Made by a program: the position numbers and the translations under genes. Under the pieces are notes generated by a model. The model was not told the DNA's origin. It did not search any database and saw only the letters and a program-made list of their open reading frames with translations. Positions 23,014-31,116 of a stretch of 60,040 bases of DNA are shown piece by piece; within the stretch, counting starts at the first letter, position 1; each line of letters begins with the position of its first letter. Location: IMG/VR virus record IMGVR_UViG_3300044825_000703, positions 1 through 60,040 of that record; one strand, given 5' to 3'. Source of the DNA: a virus.

Positions 23014-23414
23014 GACATGAAGTCCTTGTTGACGCGAGCCAGTAAGTCACGGGCGGTTGCGTTGGTTTTGAGTTCGGATCTTGAGGAGACGTTCAGGAAG
23101 TCGCGCAGCCATTCAGTTGCGGCCTCCTCGCTCTCCTCGAAGACCAGTGCTTCATCGTTCAAGTAAGCCCAGAACTCAGGGTCACGGCACAGAACTCCGG
23201 CCAGTCGGACAGCCTTTGTGCCGTCAAACTCGTGACGATCCATAGGCTGTTCTTCGCCGTTCAGTCGAACCATGACGACCTGATACCTTGATCCAACGAA
23301 GTCCCTGAGAAGATCCTCGGGGGCGTCGTCGGGGTGTAGGCACAAGGTCAGGATGTACCCGTCCTTGTTTTGTTTGAGGGCCACCTTCACGGCCTCGAAC
23401 TGGATGGTTTTCAT
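22992..23414 (-). CDS. Hypothetical protein MKTIQFEAVKVALKQNKDG
   Basis: 140 residues. N-terminal half IQFEAVKVALKQNKDGYIL then LHPDDAPEDLLRDFVGSRYQVVMVRL is a pattern seen next to recombination genes in proteobacterial phages. Function unknown. The start overlaps the stop of the membrane protein upstream (TAATG). Confidence 0.7.
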   Translation of the reverse strand: MKTIQFEAVKVALKQNKDGYILTLCLHPDDAPEDLLRDFVGSRYQVVMVRLNGEEQPMDRHEFDGTKAVRLAGVLCRDPEFWAYLNDEALVFEESEEAATEWLRDFLNVSSRSELKTNATARDLLARVNKDFMSWKQKNG

Positions 23415-23578
23415 TACCACAGCCCAAACCAGATGCCGGTGCCGTGAACCCAAGCTACAGGGAAGAAGATCGCGCCCGCAATCAGAAACCCCCAAGATCC
23501 TTCGATCAAACAGGTTCCAACGTGTGTAATCCACGCGGCCACAACCCACACCAATATTGATACGCCAATCCAACTCAT
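23414..23578 (-). CDS. Small two-span membrane protein
   Basis: 54 residues: WIGVSILVWVVAAWITHVG and GFLIAGAIFFPVAWVHG are two transmembrane helices; Trp-rich. TAATG coupling to the next gene and a gap-free position support it. Inner-membrane location predicted; function unknown. Confidence 0.6.
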   Translation of the reverse strand: MSWIGVSILVWVVAAWITHVGTCLIEGSWGFLIAGAIFFPVAWVHGTGIWFGLW

Positions 23579-23587
23579 GTGAGTCTC

Positions 23588-23854
23588 CTAAAAAGGCAGG
23601 TCTTCTTCGTCTTCCTGTGCCTTCGGGGCTGACTTTACGTATGGCTCCGAGATAGACAGGGACAGGGCTTTCTTGCCAGCAATCTCTTTCCTCCAGCCCG
23701 ATACGGAGAGCTTGACCTGCTCGCCATCGGCCTGGGAGATGAGCTTCTTCAGCAGAGAGATCTCGACAAAGATGTCGCCGCGAACGTCGGGGTGGTTATC
23801 TGAGCGCTTCTCATTGGGCCAAAGGGTGCCGGTGTTAGGACGGGGAACGAACAT
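23588..23854 (-). CDS. SSB-like protein with acidic PF tail
   Basis: 88 residues from MFVPRPNTGTLWPNEKR. The body is a compact beta protein (VRGDIFVEISLLKKLI, VKLSVSGWRKEI, ALSLSISEPY) consistent with an OB-type fold. The C-terminus EDEEDLPF mimics the acidic tail with final Pro-Phe by which SSB recruits partner proteins. It sits directly after the ERF annealing gene, which fits a single-strand-binding partner. The fold assignment is inference. Confidence 0.6.
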   Translation of the reverse strand: MFVPRPNTGTLWPNEKRSDNHPDVRGDIFVEISLLKKLISQADGEQVKLSVSGWRKEIAGKKALSLSISEPYVKSAPKAQEDEEDLPF

Positions 23855-23856
23855 GC

Positions 23857-24534
23857 TTACTCCTTGACGAACTTCTTTTTGGTTTCGGTGAACGTGGACA
23901 TCAGGGACTTCCACAGGGATGCGTCGGCTTCTTTGACCAGATCGAACAATTGCTTGTTGACCTTGAAGATAGACATGACATCGGCCTCGCTTGTAGCCAT
24001 ATCGAGCGCGGTCTGCACTGCACCCGGCACGGAATCAAGCCATTCCGGTTCTTCGCCAACACCTTCAACCGTGATCTGCCACGGACCGGCTTTTCCTTCG
24101 ACCTTCTTCGGAAGCTTGGGTTCGGGCTTCGGCTCCGCTTTTTTGGGTCGATCTACCGTGACATCGGTAGCGGAATCAAGGGCATCGTGCTCTACGATCT
24201 CGAAGGCATTTGTCCAAAGGTACCGACGCAAATAGGTCTGCACTGCACCCAGGTTCTGAACATCGTGGCAACCTTTGAGTTCAGCCTTGGCCATAGGGGA
24301 GGTGAACTCAATGAACACTCCGCTTTCCACGTCGAAGATGGCAAGCTTGGCTTCGTCGCTGGTAAAGGTCACAACGCCACACAGACCGACCTCGTTGCAG
24401 ATCTCCTGAATGCGAGGCAGGAAGTCACCCAGCTCAAAGTATTCGTAGCCTGCGAACTTGTTCTTGCCGCTCTTGGTGAGCTTCGATCCTTGCAGCTTTA
24501 CGCGAGCTGCTTGAAGCTTTTGATAGACAGTCAT
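23857..24534 (-). CDS. erf: ERF-family single-strand annealing protein
   Basis: 225 residues. The N-terminus YQKLQAARVKLQ and KFAGYEYFELGDFLPRIQEI, then NLGAVQTYLRRYLWTNAFEI, match the ERF superfamily of phage annealing recombinases. A Lys/Pro-rich linker (about 128-148) separates a helical C-terminal domain. It anneals complementary strands in recombination-dependent replication. It lies between an SSB-like gene and a PD-(D/E)XK nuclease, a typical recombination set. Confidence 0.85.
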   Translation of the reverse strand: MTVYQKLQAARVKLQGSKLTKSGKNKFAGYEYFELGDFLPRIQEICNEVGLCGVVTFTSDEAKLAIFDVESGVFIEFTSPMAKAELKGCHDVQNLGAVQTYLRRYLWTNAFEIVEHDALDSATDVTVDRPKKAEPKPEPKLPKKVEGKAGPWQITVEGVGEEPEWLDSVPGAVQTALDMATSEADVMSIFKVNKQLFDLVKEADASLWKSLMSTFTETKKKFVKE

Positions 24535-24806
24535 CCTTGTACCTCTTTCAGTTTCTGAATGTAGTGACGAGCCTTCTCAGCGTCGTCAGATCCTTTCAAG
24601 CCTTGCCGCATTGCGTACTTGATTGCGGATCCTTTCAAGAACCCAATGAACTCTTCTCGTGTCAACAATCCCTCCATGACTTCCCACGGCTCGATGCCGA
24701 GCTTCTTGTAGTGATCCCCGCCCACCTGCCGGGTGTTTGCGGCAACGTATTTCCAAGCCTCCTCCTCGGCTTCGCTAATATCGAACTCTTCTTTCAGCGT
24801 TGTCAT
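24531..24806 (-). CDS. DUF3310 protein
   Basis: 91 residues. QVGGDHYKKLGIEPWEVM, FLKGSAIKYAMRQGLKG and DAEKARHYIQKLKE are the DUF3310 pattern, found near replication genes in many phages; function unproven. ATGA overlaps with both neighbours. Confidence 0.85.
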   Translation of the reverse strand: MTTLKEEFDISEAEEEAWKYVAANTRQVGGDHYKKLGIEPWEVMEGLLTREEFIGFLKGSAIKYAMRQGLKGSDDAEKARHYIQKLKEVQG

Positions 24807-25696
24807 GCTTGCTCCTTTTCAAATCGAACGCCGTCTTGGTAATCGCGCCACTGGGCGCACCATGTGTTGACCGGACAAAAGTTTGCACAGCGTGTGCGCT
24901 CTCCATGCCGGGTCTGAACTTCGTAATCTCCGCCGAGTCTGTTGGCTTCAGAGATGGCCGAGAGTTCGTCTCCGAAAAGAGCCTTGGCCCTCACGCCACC
25001 TTTCTTCATCACAGCCCAGACCGTTGGCTTTTCCCACATCTCCTCCGGGGTGCAAGGCGGCAGAAGCTCTTCAGCCTCAAGCGCGAAGTCAGCCTCGGCG
25101 TGTTTGTGGATCCTCTCAGCTACGAATGCCTCACGTTCCTCAAAAGTCCACAGCTTGATCGGGAGTTCCTTGATCGGTGCCTGCGGATACTCTTCCTTGC
25201 GCTCGGCCTCCCGGCGGCTCCAGTCGCGGATGATTGCCACGATACCGATGTCCAAAACTTGGACACCCTTGACCTTCTCGACCAGCCAAGCGTAGAGATT
25301 GAGCTGTTGCTCCCACTCGATCTTTTCGTTCATCACAGACCAGGATGAGCAGGTCTTGTAGTCCCGGATTGAGACGCCGCCCTCGCGTTTGATCTGAAGA
25401 TCGATAGCACCGGAGATCGTCCATCCATCCACTACAGCAGACAGGCGCTCCTCAATGACGTGCGTGTCGTCTTTGCCGTGCTCCAGAACCTTGTGAACAG
25501 CAGAGCCGAAGAGTGACCAGACCATATCGGCCACGTCAGATTCGATCTCGTCCTGGAACCGTTCAGTCAATGCTACGATCTTTGGGGAGTTGATGAGCTG
25601 CGTCACCGAGCGGTGAGCCTTGCCCTTGGAATAGGTCGGCCTCCGAAGGACATTGACAAATGTCTCAGGGATGCCATGCTTATTGGTGAGCTTCAT
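24803..25696 (-). CDS. PD-(D/E)XK nuclease, possible Fe-S type
   Basis: 297 residues from MKLTNKHGIPETFVNVL. FGSAVHKVLEHG supplies the N-terminal His helix, GAIDLQIKREGGVSIRDYKTC the D...D-x-K catalytic core, and EWEQQLNLYAWL the QxxxY motif of RecB/Cas4-like nucleases. Cys residues at RCANFCPVNTWC, with a further Cys upstream, could hold an Fe-S cluster as in Cas4/AddB. Likely the exonuclease that works with ERF. First gene of the leftward unit; CACTGCCA followed by CGGAG precedes its ATG. Confidence 0.82.
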   Translation of the reverse strand: MKLTNKHGIPETFVNVLRRPTYSKGKAHRSVTQLINSPKIVALTERFQDEIESDVADMVWSLFGSAVHKVLEHGKDDTHVIEERLSAVVDGWTISGAIDLQIKREGGVSIRDYKTCSSWSVMNEKIEWEQQLNLYAWLVEKVKGVQVLDIGIVAIIRDWSRREAERKEEYPQAPIKELPIKLWTFEEREAFVAERIHKHAEADFALEAEELLPPCTPEEMWEKPTVWAVMKKGGVRAKALFGDELSAISEANRLGGDYEVQTRHGERTRCANFCPVNTWCAQWRDYQDGVRFEKEQA

Positions 25697-25848
25697 GTTG
25701 ACTCCGTTGGCAGTGGAGCTTTGATGGTGACAGCTTTTTTCTGGCATGTCAACACATTGTTCCCATGCCATCTCATGTGTGGTATTGTATCGCTAGGTGC
25801 TCACAGCACCGGCCCAAGCCGAGGGGATCTCGGTCGTTAGGAGAGATG
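25697..25848. promoter_or_regulatory. Divergent promoter region between leftward and rightward early units
   Basis: 152 bases between two divergent starts. Stem-forming GGTGCT/AGCACC near 25797-25811 and CCGAG/CTCGG before the helicase ATG would fold in its leader. AACACATTGTT (25751-25761) resembles the core of the palindrome in the 97-bp repeats. A minus-strand TTGACA (25750-25745) has no good -10; a minus-strand TACAAT lies near 25790. Control signals must be here, but exact promoters cannot be assigned. Confidence 0.5.
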
Positions 25849-28308
25849 ATGGATCTTCAACTTAGACCGCACCAGATGAAGTGCGTTGAGGAGCTTCGAG
25901 AGGGGTTCCGAGCTGGTCATAGGGTGCAATTGCTCTATGCCCCAACAGGATTCGGGAAGTGCTTAGGTCGAGACACGCCCGTGATGATGGCGGACGGCAC
26001 GATCAAGGCCGTTCAGGATGTCGTGACGGGCGACTGTGTGATGTCTCCCACCGGAGAGCCGAGGCGTGTGTATGGCACGACCAAGGGCGTCTCAATGCTC
26101 TATCGGGTTACGCCCACCAAAGGATCTCCATACGTCGTCAATGACGAGCACATCTTGTCTCTGAGAATGACTCAGACGGGCGAGATCGTGAACGTATCCA
26201 TCAAGGATTACTTCTCTCGCAGTGCGACCTTCAGGCATGAGGCTAAGGGTTGGCGAGCAGATGCGCTGCCCTTCGAGGAGAGAGAGCTTCTCATCGATCC
26301 GTACATCTTCGGCGTCTGGCTTGGGGATGGGACTTCAAAAGAACCGGCCATCACAACGGCTGACGAAGAGGTTGTCAAAGCCATAGAGGAGTATTCGGCC
26401 CGTACAGGAGGCCGAGTGAGTGTATCTCCTGGCCGGGGGTGCAACACCTATCGGCTGTGCGGTGGGTTGGTTCTGGATGCCTTGAGAGAGCTTAATGTTC
26501 TCGGTAACAAGCACATCCCGCATGAGTACAAAACGGCATCTATCGAGCAGCGGCTCCAGTTGCTCGCCGGGATTGTTGATGCTGACGGGTATCTCAATAG
26601 ATCCGGCTATGAGCTTACCTTCGTGCATGAAAGGCTGGCCGAGGATGTGGCGTTTTTGGCGAGATCGTTAGGCTTTGCGGCCTACGTCAAGCCGTGCAAG
26701 AAAGGGATTCGTTCTACTGGATTCGAGGGTACGTACTACAGAATCTCTATCAGTGGACACGCGGATAAGATTCCTTGCAAGGTAGCACGTCGCAAGGCTA
26801 AGCCAAGAAAGATCAACAAGAACGTCTTGAACGTCGGCATCACTGTCGAGAGGATTGGCGAGGGCGAATACTTCGGGTTCGCTATTGACGGACCGGACAA
26901 GCTCTTCTTGCTTGGTGACTTTACGGTCACACACAATACCGAAGTAGCGATCTATCTCATGAAAGCCGCCGCAGAGAAAATGTCTCGGACTGCGATCATT
27001 ATGGATCGTATCGTGCTGGTGGATCAGACGAGCGACCGGCTAACCCGGTACGCTATCCCTCATGGCGTCTTGCAGGCAAGCCACTGGAACTATGCACCGA
27101 AAAGATTGATCCAAGTCTGTTCGGCGCAAACGCTTGAGAGCCGCGACGAGTTTCCAGAGTTCTCACTGGCAATCATTGATGAGTGTCATTTGGCCCGCAA
27201 GTCAATTACGAACTTCATACGCGAACGTCCAAACATGAAGGTTATCGGCTTGACGGCCACACCGTTTACCAAGGGCCTCGGGCAGATCTATGAGCATGTT
27301 GTCACGGGTGCGAGCACAGAGTTCCTGGTGACAAAGGAATGGCTTGCCCCTCTGAAGGTCTACATCGCCAAGCAGATCGACATGACGGGTGCGAAGAAGG
27401 TGGCAGGCGAATGGTCTCAGGATGTGGCTACAGAGCGCGGCATGAAGCTCACGGGCGACATTGTGGCCGAGTGGATCAAGAAGACCCACGAGATATTTGA
27501 CGGGCCTCGTAAGACGATTGTGTTCTGTTCTGGCGTCGCTCACGGTGCAGACCTTGCCCAGCAGTTCGCCAAGCAGGGCTATCAATTCATCCCGATCTCG
27601 TATAAAGACAACGACGAGTTCAAAAGGGAAGCAATTGCTGACTTTTCCAAGCCGGATACTAAGATCAATGGGCTGATTGCAACTGACATCCTGACCCGAG
27701 GGTTTGATGTGCCGGATGTGATGATCGGCGTATCGGCGAGGCCATTCTCAAAGTCTTTGTCCAGTCACATCCAGCAGCTTGGCCGCGTGATGAGATCGCA
27801 TCCCTCGAAGAAGTTCGGTGTGTGGCTTTGTCACAGCGGGAACTTCATGCGGTTTATGGATACCTGGGATGACGTCTATTCCAACGGCGTTCACGAATTG
27901 AAGGATGATGCTGAGAAGCCTCGACGGGAGCCGACTGATGCCGAGAAGTACAAGTCCAAGTGCCCCAAATGCGGCTTGCTCTGGGTCAAAGGTGCGTTGA
28001 CGTGTGCGGGGTGTGGTTACGAGAAGAAGCCCCCGAGGAGTCAAATCGAGTCTGTAGCGGGCCGAATGGAAGAGCTGGCACGTTGGCACAAGGCAAACGA
28101 TTGGAACCCGCAGAAGTTCTATAGCGAGCTTCTGTGGTACGCCCAGCAGAAGAACTACAACCCCAACTGGGCAGCACACAAGTTCAAAGAGAAATTCGGC
28201 AACTGGCCGAGGGGTTTGAGCACGCAGCCTTCGCCGCCGTCGGCTCAGACCGTGGGATGGATTCGTTCGAGAATGATTGCATATGCCAAATCGAGGAGAT
28301 TCGCGTGA
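25849..28308 (+). CDS. SF2 DNA helicase split by an intein
   Basis: 819 residues as translated; about 493 after removal of the 326-residue intein. Start ATG 25849 (AGGAG 5 bases upstream). Motifs: Q-like LRPHQ; Walker A APTGFGK-T, with the intein between Lys and Thr; Walker B IIDECHLARK; motif III GLTATPF; motif V IATDILTRGFDVPDV; motif VI QQLGRVMRS; and a C-terminal zinc ribbon CPKCG...CAGCG. RecQ/RadD-like SF2 architecture. It probably unwinds the origin or fork for the primase two genes downstream. Activity requires splicing, because the intein interrupts the ATP-binding loop. Confidence 0.9.
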   Translation: MDLQLRPHQMKCVEELREGFRAGHRVQLLYAPTGFGKCLGRDTPVMMADGTIKAVQDVVTGDCVMSPTGEPRRVYGTTKGVSMLYRVTPTKGSPYVVNDEHILSLRMTQTGEIVNVSIKDYFSRSATFRHEAKGWRADALPFEERELLIDPYIFGVWLGDGTSKEPAITTADEEVVKAIEEYSARTGGRVSVSPGRGCNTYRLCGGLVLDALRELNVLGNKHIPHEYKTASIEQRLQLLAGIVDADGYLNRSGYELTFVHERLAEDVAFLARSLGFAAYVKPCKKGIRSTGFEGTYYRISISGHADKIPCKVARRKAKPRKINKNVLNVGITVERIGEGEYFGFAIDGPDKLFLLGDFTVTHNTEVAIYLMKAAAEKMSRTAIIMDRIVLVDQTSDRLTRYAIPHGVLQASHWNYAPKRLIQVCSAQTLESRDEFPEFSLAIIDECHLARKSITNFIRERPNMKVIGLTATPFTKGLGQIYEHVVTGASTEFLVTKEWLAPLKVYIAKQIDMTGAKKVAGEWSQDVATERGMKLTGDIVAEWIKKTHEIFDGPRKTIVFCSGVAHGADLAQQFAKQGYQFIPISYKDNDEFKREAIADFSKPDTKINGLIATDILTRGFDVPDVMIGVSARPFSKSLSSHIQQLGRVMRSHPSKKFGVWLCHSGNFMRFMDTWDDVYSNGVHELKDDAEKPRREPTDAEKYKSKCPKCGLLWVKGALTCAGCGYEKKPPRSQIESVAGRMEELARWHKANDWNPQKFYSELLWYAQQKNYNPNWAAHKFKEKFGNWPRGLSTQPSPPSAQTVGWIRSRMIAYAKSRRFA
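25960..26937 (+). mobile_element. Class 1 intein with intact LAGLIDADG endonuclease
   Basis: 326 residues in the helicase Walker A. It begins Cys (CLGRDTPVMMADG, block A), has block B with HIL, and ends FTVTHN before Thr (Cys1, terminal His-Asn, Thr+1), the standard class 1 set. Both endonuclease motifs look intact: FGVWLGDGT and LLAGIVDADG keep the catalytic Asp residues, so it may still be able to home. Confidence 0.92.
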
Positions 28309-29078
28309 TTACGAACATGCAAGAGCTGATTGTTGCGCTGCGGAAAAAGAACGCTGAAAACCAAACGTCGATCATGCTGGCCGTGCCGATGTTCGGGGGC
28401 ATGTGTCACGGCGACTTCGCGTTGTCGCTGATGCACTCGATTCAGAAGCTTACGGCTTGCGGGTATCACGTTTGCATCGAGGTCATGATGGGGGATTCTT
28501 TGATCCCTCGGGCGCGGAACAGCCTGGCGAAGAAGTTTCTTGATTCCGACATGGATTACCTGATGTTCCTGGATGCTGACATAGTGTTCAATGAGTGGGA
28601 CATATTAAAGCTAATACTTGCAAATCGTGAGTTGTGCGCCGCGAGCTACCCCCGGAAGCGGCTGAATCTTGAGGCATACAAAGAGGCTGTTTTGAAGCTG
28701 AAAGACAGCCCGGAGGATTGGCTTGGGTCATATATCTTCAAGCCCGTTGGACTTGAGGATTCTGACGATGATGGAATGATCGAGGTTAGTCATGCGCCGA
28801 CCGGATTTATGTTGATTCATTCGAGCGTGTTTGAAACGCTGTCCAAGGTTGCAACCCCTTATCAAGATGTGGTGGACGGCCAACTGATCGACGGGTTTGA
28901 TTTCTTTCCCGCTGGGCCAGGGCCGAATGGTATGTACACCTCGGAGGATTACGGCTTCTGCAATCTGTGGACACAGACCGGGGGCAAGATCTACCTCAAT
29001 CCATTTATCCGGCTGAAGCACATTGGATCGTATGCGTTTGACGGTAGCCTTGCGCGACAGGGTTCGGAGGCGCTATGA
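28305..29078 (+). CDS. Glycosyltransferase-like protein, copy 1
   Basis: 257 residues from GTG 28305 (GAGGAG 6 bases upstream, overlapping the helicase stop). A GT-A-type fold is suggested by IMLAVPMFGG, SLIPRARNSLAKKFL and YLMFLDADIVF, with DAD as the metal-binding DxD, and by APTGFMLIHSSVF and SEDYGFCNLW. A paralogue is at 44759. Both might glycosylate phage DNA, a virion protein or host surface; the substrate is unknown. Its place between helicase and primase suggests a link with DNA. Confidence 0.75.
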   Translation: MITNMQELIVALRKKNAENQTSIMLAVPMFGGMCHGDFALSLMHSIQKLTACGYHVCIEVMMGDSLIPRARNSLAKKFLDSDMDYLMFLDADIVFNEWDILKLILANRELCAASYPRKRLNLEAYKEAVLKLKDSPEDWLGSYIFKPVGLEDSDDDGMIEVSHAPTGFMLIHSSVFETLSKVATPYQDVVDGQLIDGFDFFPAGPGPNGMYTSEDYGFCNLWTQTGGKIYLNPFIRLKHIGSYAFDGSLARQGSEAL

Positions 29079-29902
29079 CCTTCCAAGAGTTTGCGACCTC
29101 GTTCGGGTTGATCTTGGGGCCGCTTGAGATTGGTCGCTGGGTCTCTGTGCCGACCTTGGACCATCCTCACAAAAAAAATGGCCGATATAAGTTCCTTGGG
29201 GATCGCGGTTGGGTTCAGAACTGGGCGCAGATGATGGAGCCGCAGATGTGGAGGGGCGAATCCTCGGAAGCCGTGGACTTTCGCCGGATCACGGCCAGAG
29301 TTGAGGCCGAGCGCAAATATGCGGCAGAAAGGGCGGCACGAAAGGCCGCGTGGATACTGCACCAGGCCAAGCGCGAAACCCACCCTTATCTGGCATCAAA
29401 GGGCTTTCCGCAAGAACTCGGCCCGGTATGGAACGGCCTCCTATGCGTCCCAATGAGATTGAGCGGTCGGCTTGTTGGTTGTCAGTTCATCACCGACCAG
29501 GGGGAAAAACGTTTCCTCAAGGGTCAGGTCACGAAGGGGGCAAGCCTCACATTCGACGCAGGCGGGGTCGATGTCTTTTGCGAGGGCTTTGCGACCGGCC
29601 TTAGCATCCGCGCTGCCCTCAAAGGGGCAAAGATCCGCTATCGTCTCCACGTCTGCTTTTCCGCAGGGAACATGCAGTTTATAGCGAAGGGCTTCGAGCG
29701 GGGGTTCATAGTGGCTGACCATGATCCGCATGGTGCCGGGGAACTCGCTGCTCGGCTGACAGGTCACCCATATTGGATTTCGCCCGCACTCGGCGAGGAT
29801 TTCAACGATTTTCAGCATCGGGTTGGTCTCTTTTCGTCGGCACAATCCCTACTTGAACGCCTACCGCTGCAACACGGAGAAACTGCTCTTCAATCTGCCT
29901 GA
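29075..29902 (+). CDS. TOPRIM primase-like protein
   Basis: 275 residues. HPYLASKGFP opens the TOPRIM region; VDVFCEGFATGLSI carries the conserved Glu and GFIVADHDPHGAGELAAR the D-x-D. An N-terminal CHC2 zinc finger is absent. Such proteins act as primases or primase subunits in phages. ATGA overlap with the glycosyltransferase and close to the helicase support a replication role. The last 100 bases overlap the opposing HTH gene. Confidence 0.8.
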   Translation: MTFQEFATSFGLILGPLEIGRWVSVPTLDHPHKKNGRYKFLGDRGWVQNWAQMMEPQMWRGESSEAVDFRRITARVEAERKYAAERAARKAAWILHQAKRETHPYLASKGFPQELGPVWNGLLCVPMRLSGRLVGCQFITDQGEKRFLKGQVTKGASLTFDAGGVDVFCEGFATGLSIRAALKGAKIRYRLHVCFSAGNMQFIAKGFERGFIVADHDPHGAGELAARLTGHPYWISPALGEDFNDFQHRVGLFSSAQSLLERLPLQHGETALQSA

Positions 29903-30119
29903 CCCGCTCGGCGGTCATGCCGTATGCGTTGGCGATCTCCCACAGTGTAGCCCCGTTCGCTCGCATTCTGAGAATGTGCCAATTGCGCTCAGTGTGCCGC
30001 GCCTGCTTCTTGAATAGCTTCCTGAAGTCGTCAAACTCGGGGAACGGTACGAATCGGAACGGTCGATCTGGGCTGCGCTGGGGGATCGGGATCAGCCCGT
30101 TACACTTTCTAAGGTGCAT
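29802..30119 (-). CDS. Sigma-region-4-like HTH protein
   Basis: 105 residues. WHILRMRANGATLWEIANAYGMTAERVRQIEEQFLR is a sigma-70 region-4-like helix-turn-helix. The basic N-terminus (HLRKCNGL...) is short and no region 2 is present. AGAGGCG lies 5 bases before ATG 30119. It faces the end of the primase gene and lies beside the 97-bp repeat copy B, whose palindrome sits 50-70 bases upstream of its start, so it may bind that element (inference). Confidence 0.75.
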   Translation of the reverse strand: MHLRKCNGLIPIPQRSPDRPFRFVPFPEFDDFRKLFKKQARHTERNWHILRMRANGATLWEIANAYGMTAERVRQIEEQFLRVAAVGVQVGIVPTKRDQPDAENR

Positions 30120-30145
30120 TTTTCGCCTCTACTTTAGGGTGCGAC

Positions 30146-30242
30146 AATAACCCTACGGAGCGTAGGGGTGCAACAATGTTGCACTGAAAAACCCTTGCGA
30201 ATCAATGACTTGCAAGGGTGTTTTTTAAATTTCAAGTTTTTT
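30146..30242. repeat. 97-bp inverted repeat, copy B
   Basis: Ungapped match to the reverse complement of 13951-14047. It holds the palindrome GTGCAACAATGTTGCAC (30168-30184), the small palindrome CCCTACG/CGTAGGG (30151-30167), and the hairpin annotated separately. It covers the stop of the 56-residue gene and the upstream region of the HTH gene. Confidence 0.85.
30187..30226. terminator. Bidirectional terminator within repeat copy B
   Basis: Stem ACCCTTGC/GCAAGGGT (30191-30198 with 30212-30219) with a 13-base loop. Rightward it is followed by G and six T; leftward by five T. It would end the rightward helicase-primase transcripts and the leftward small-gene unit. Confidence 0.75.
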
Positions 30243-30402
30243 TCCGCTCCGGCTCGGCCTCGATCAGGGTAGATCGGAGGGCGTGTTCGATGTCGCGCCA
30301 CGCCTCGAATAGTTCTTGTTCTGAGGGTCCGCCTTCTGGTCGGTGCCGTGATACGAGGTTCACGCACCACAGAGCGGTTGCTAGGGCTTTTGCGTTGATC
30401 AT
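30232..30402 (-). CDS. Small hypothetical protein
   Basis: 56 residues, MINAKALATALWCVNLVSRH..., ending ERKKT. AAAGGCGG precedes the ATG. The stop codon lies in repeat copy B. No family recognised. Confidence 0.6.
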   Translation of the reverse strand: MINAKALATALWCVNLVSRHRPEGGPSEQELFEAWRDIEHALRSTLIEAEPERKKT

Positions 30403-30425
30403 GTTTTCCGCCTTTGCTCGGCTAT

Positions 30426-30452
30426 AAAAAAGGGTGCGCCCCCGGAGGGGCG
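30426..30452 (-). terminator. Internal leftward terminator
   Basis: CGCCCC/GGGGCG stem (30437-30442 with 30447-30452), loop CGGA, and six U on the minus strand five bases beyond. It separates the 56-residue gene from the rest of the small-gene unit. Confidence 0.65.
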
Positions 30453-30459
30453 GGCGTGT

Positions 30460-30675
30460 TCACAGTGTTGCGCGGTCCGCGAGGGCGTCGGAAATCTCGC
30501 CGGTGCGGTGCAAGTGGTCTACAAAGTCGCAGAAGGCCGCGCGAATATCGGCGGGGCATTCGTTGTGTGTGGCGTACCGGTAGAGTCCGGGCCGGGTTTC
30601 GATCAGTGGGCGGCGTAGTCCGGTTGATTGCCAGAAGGCCGCTCTAACTTGGCGTTGGGTTGTGTGTGTGTACAT
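30460..30675 (-). CDS. Small hypothetical protein
   Basis: 71 residues from ATG 30675 (AGGA 9 bases upstream; a GTG at 30681 is possible). MYTHTTQRQVRAAFWQSTG..., GC-rich codons. No family recognised; the ECPADIRAAFCDFVDHLHR part looks helical. Confidence 0.65.
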   Translation of the reverse strand: MYTHTTQRQVRAAFWQSTGLRRPLIETRPGLYRYATHNECPADIRAAFCDFVDHLHRTGEISDALADRATL

Positions 30676-30677
30676 GG

Positions 30678-31112
30678 TCACATGTCCTGAATGGCGGCTT
30701 GAATCTTGGCGCGGGTTTCGGGGCTAAATTGCTGGCGAAGGTGTTTCGCAATGTCGCAGCATGCCTTGTAGGTATTCAGGGCCTTGATTGAGTCGTCCGA
30801 ATAGCCCAAGTTATCGCACCAATCCGAAAAGCTTTCGTCTGCCGCGCTCGCGTCATTGAATAGACTATGCAGGACATCCGCCACAGTGGGCCGGACTGGT
30901 CGACCGGTGCGCTTGTTGCGTAGGCCGGTCCCGGTGTAATAGGTCGTAACCCATTGCCCCGCCTTATTGCTCCATTCCTTGCCGACGGTGACCTTCCAGG
31001 CGTCAACGGTGCTCGGCTTGTCATCGCTCCACGGGCTTGGCATTTCCCCGATTAGGTCAATTTTTACGGGCAAGGCTTCAAGGTCGAAAGCGGTTTCGGT
31101 TGTGTGTGTCAT
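30678..31112 (-). CDS. Hypothetical protein
   Basis: 144 residues from MTHTTETAFDLEALPVKIDL. The central WKVTVGKEWSNKAGQWVTTYYTGTG suggests a beta-rich fold, followed by a helical C-terminus. No known family. Part of the GC-rich 30.4-33.1 kb unit. Confidence 0.65.
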   Translation of the reverse strand: MTHTTETAFDLEALPVKIDLIGEMPSPWSDDKPSTVDAWKVTVGKEWSNKAGQWVTTYYTGTGLRNKRTGRPVRPTVADVLHSLFNDASAADESFSDWCDNLGYSDDSIKALNTYKACCDIAKHLRQQFSPETRAKIQAAIQDM

Positions 31113-31116
31113 GATG

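Noticed and set aside
25765-25848. Upstream start for the helicase
   Set aside because: Would add Cys/Arg/Pro-rich residues through the hairpin leader; AGGAG with ATG 25849 is far better.
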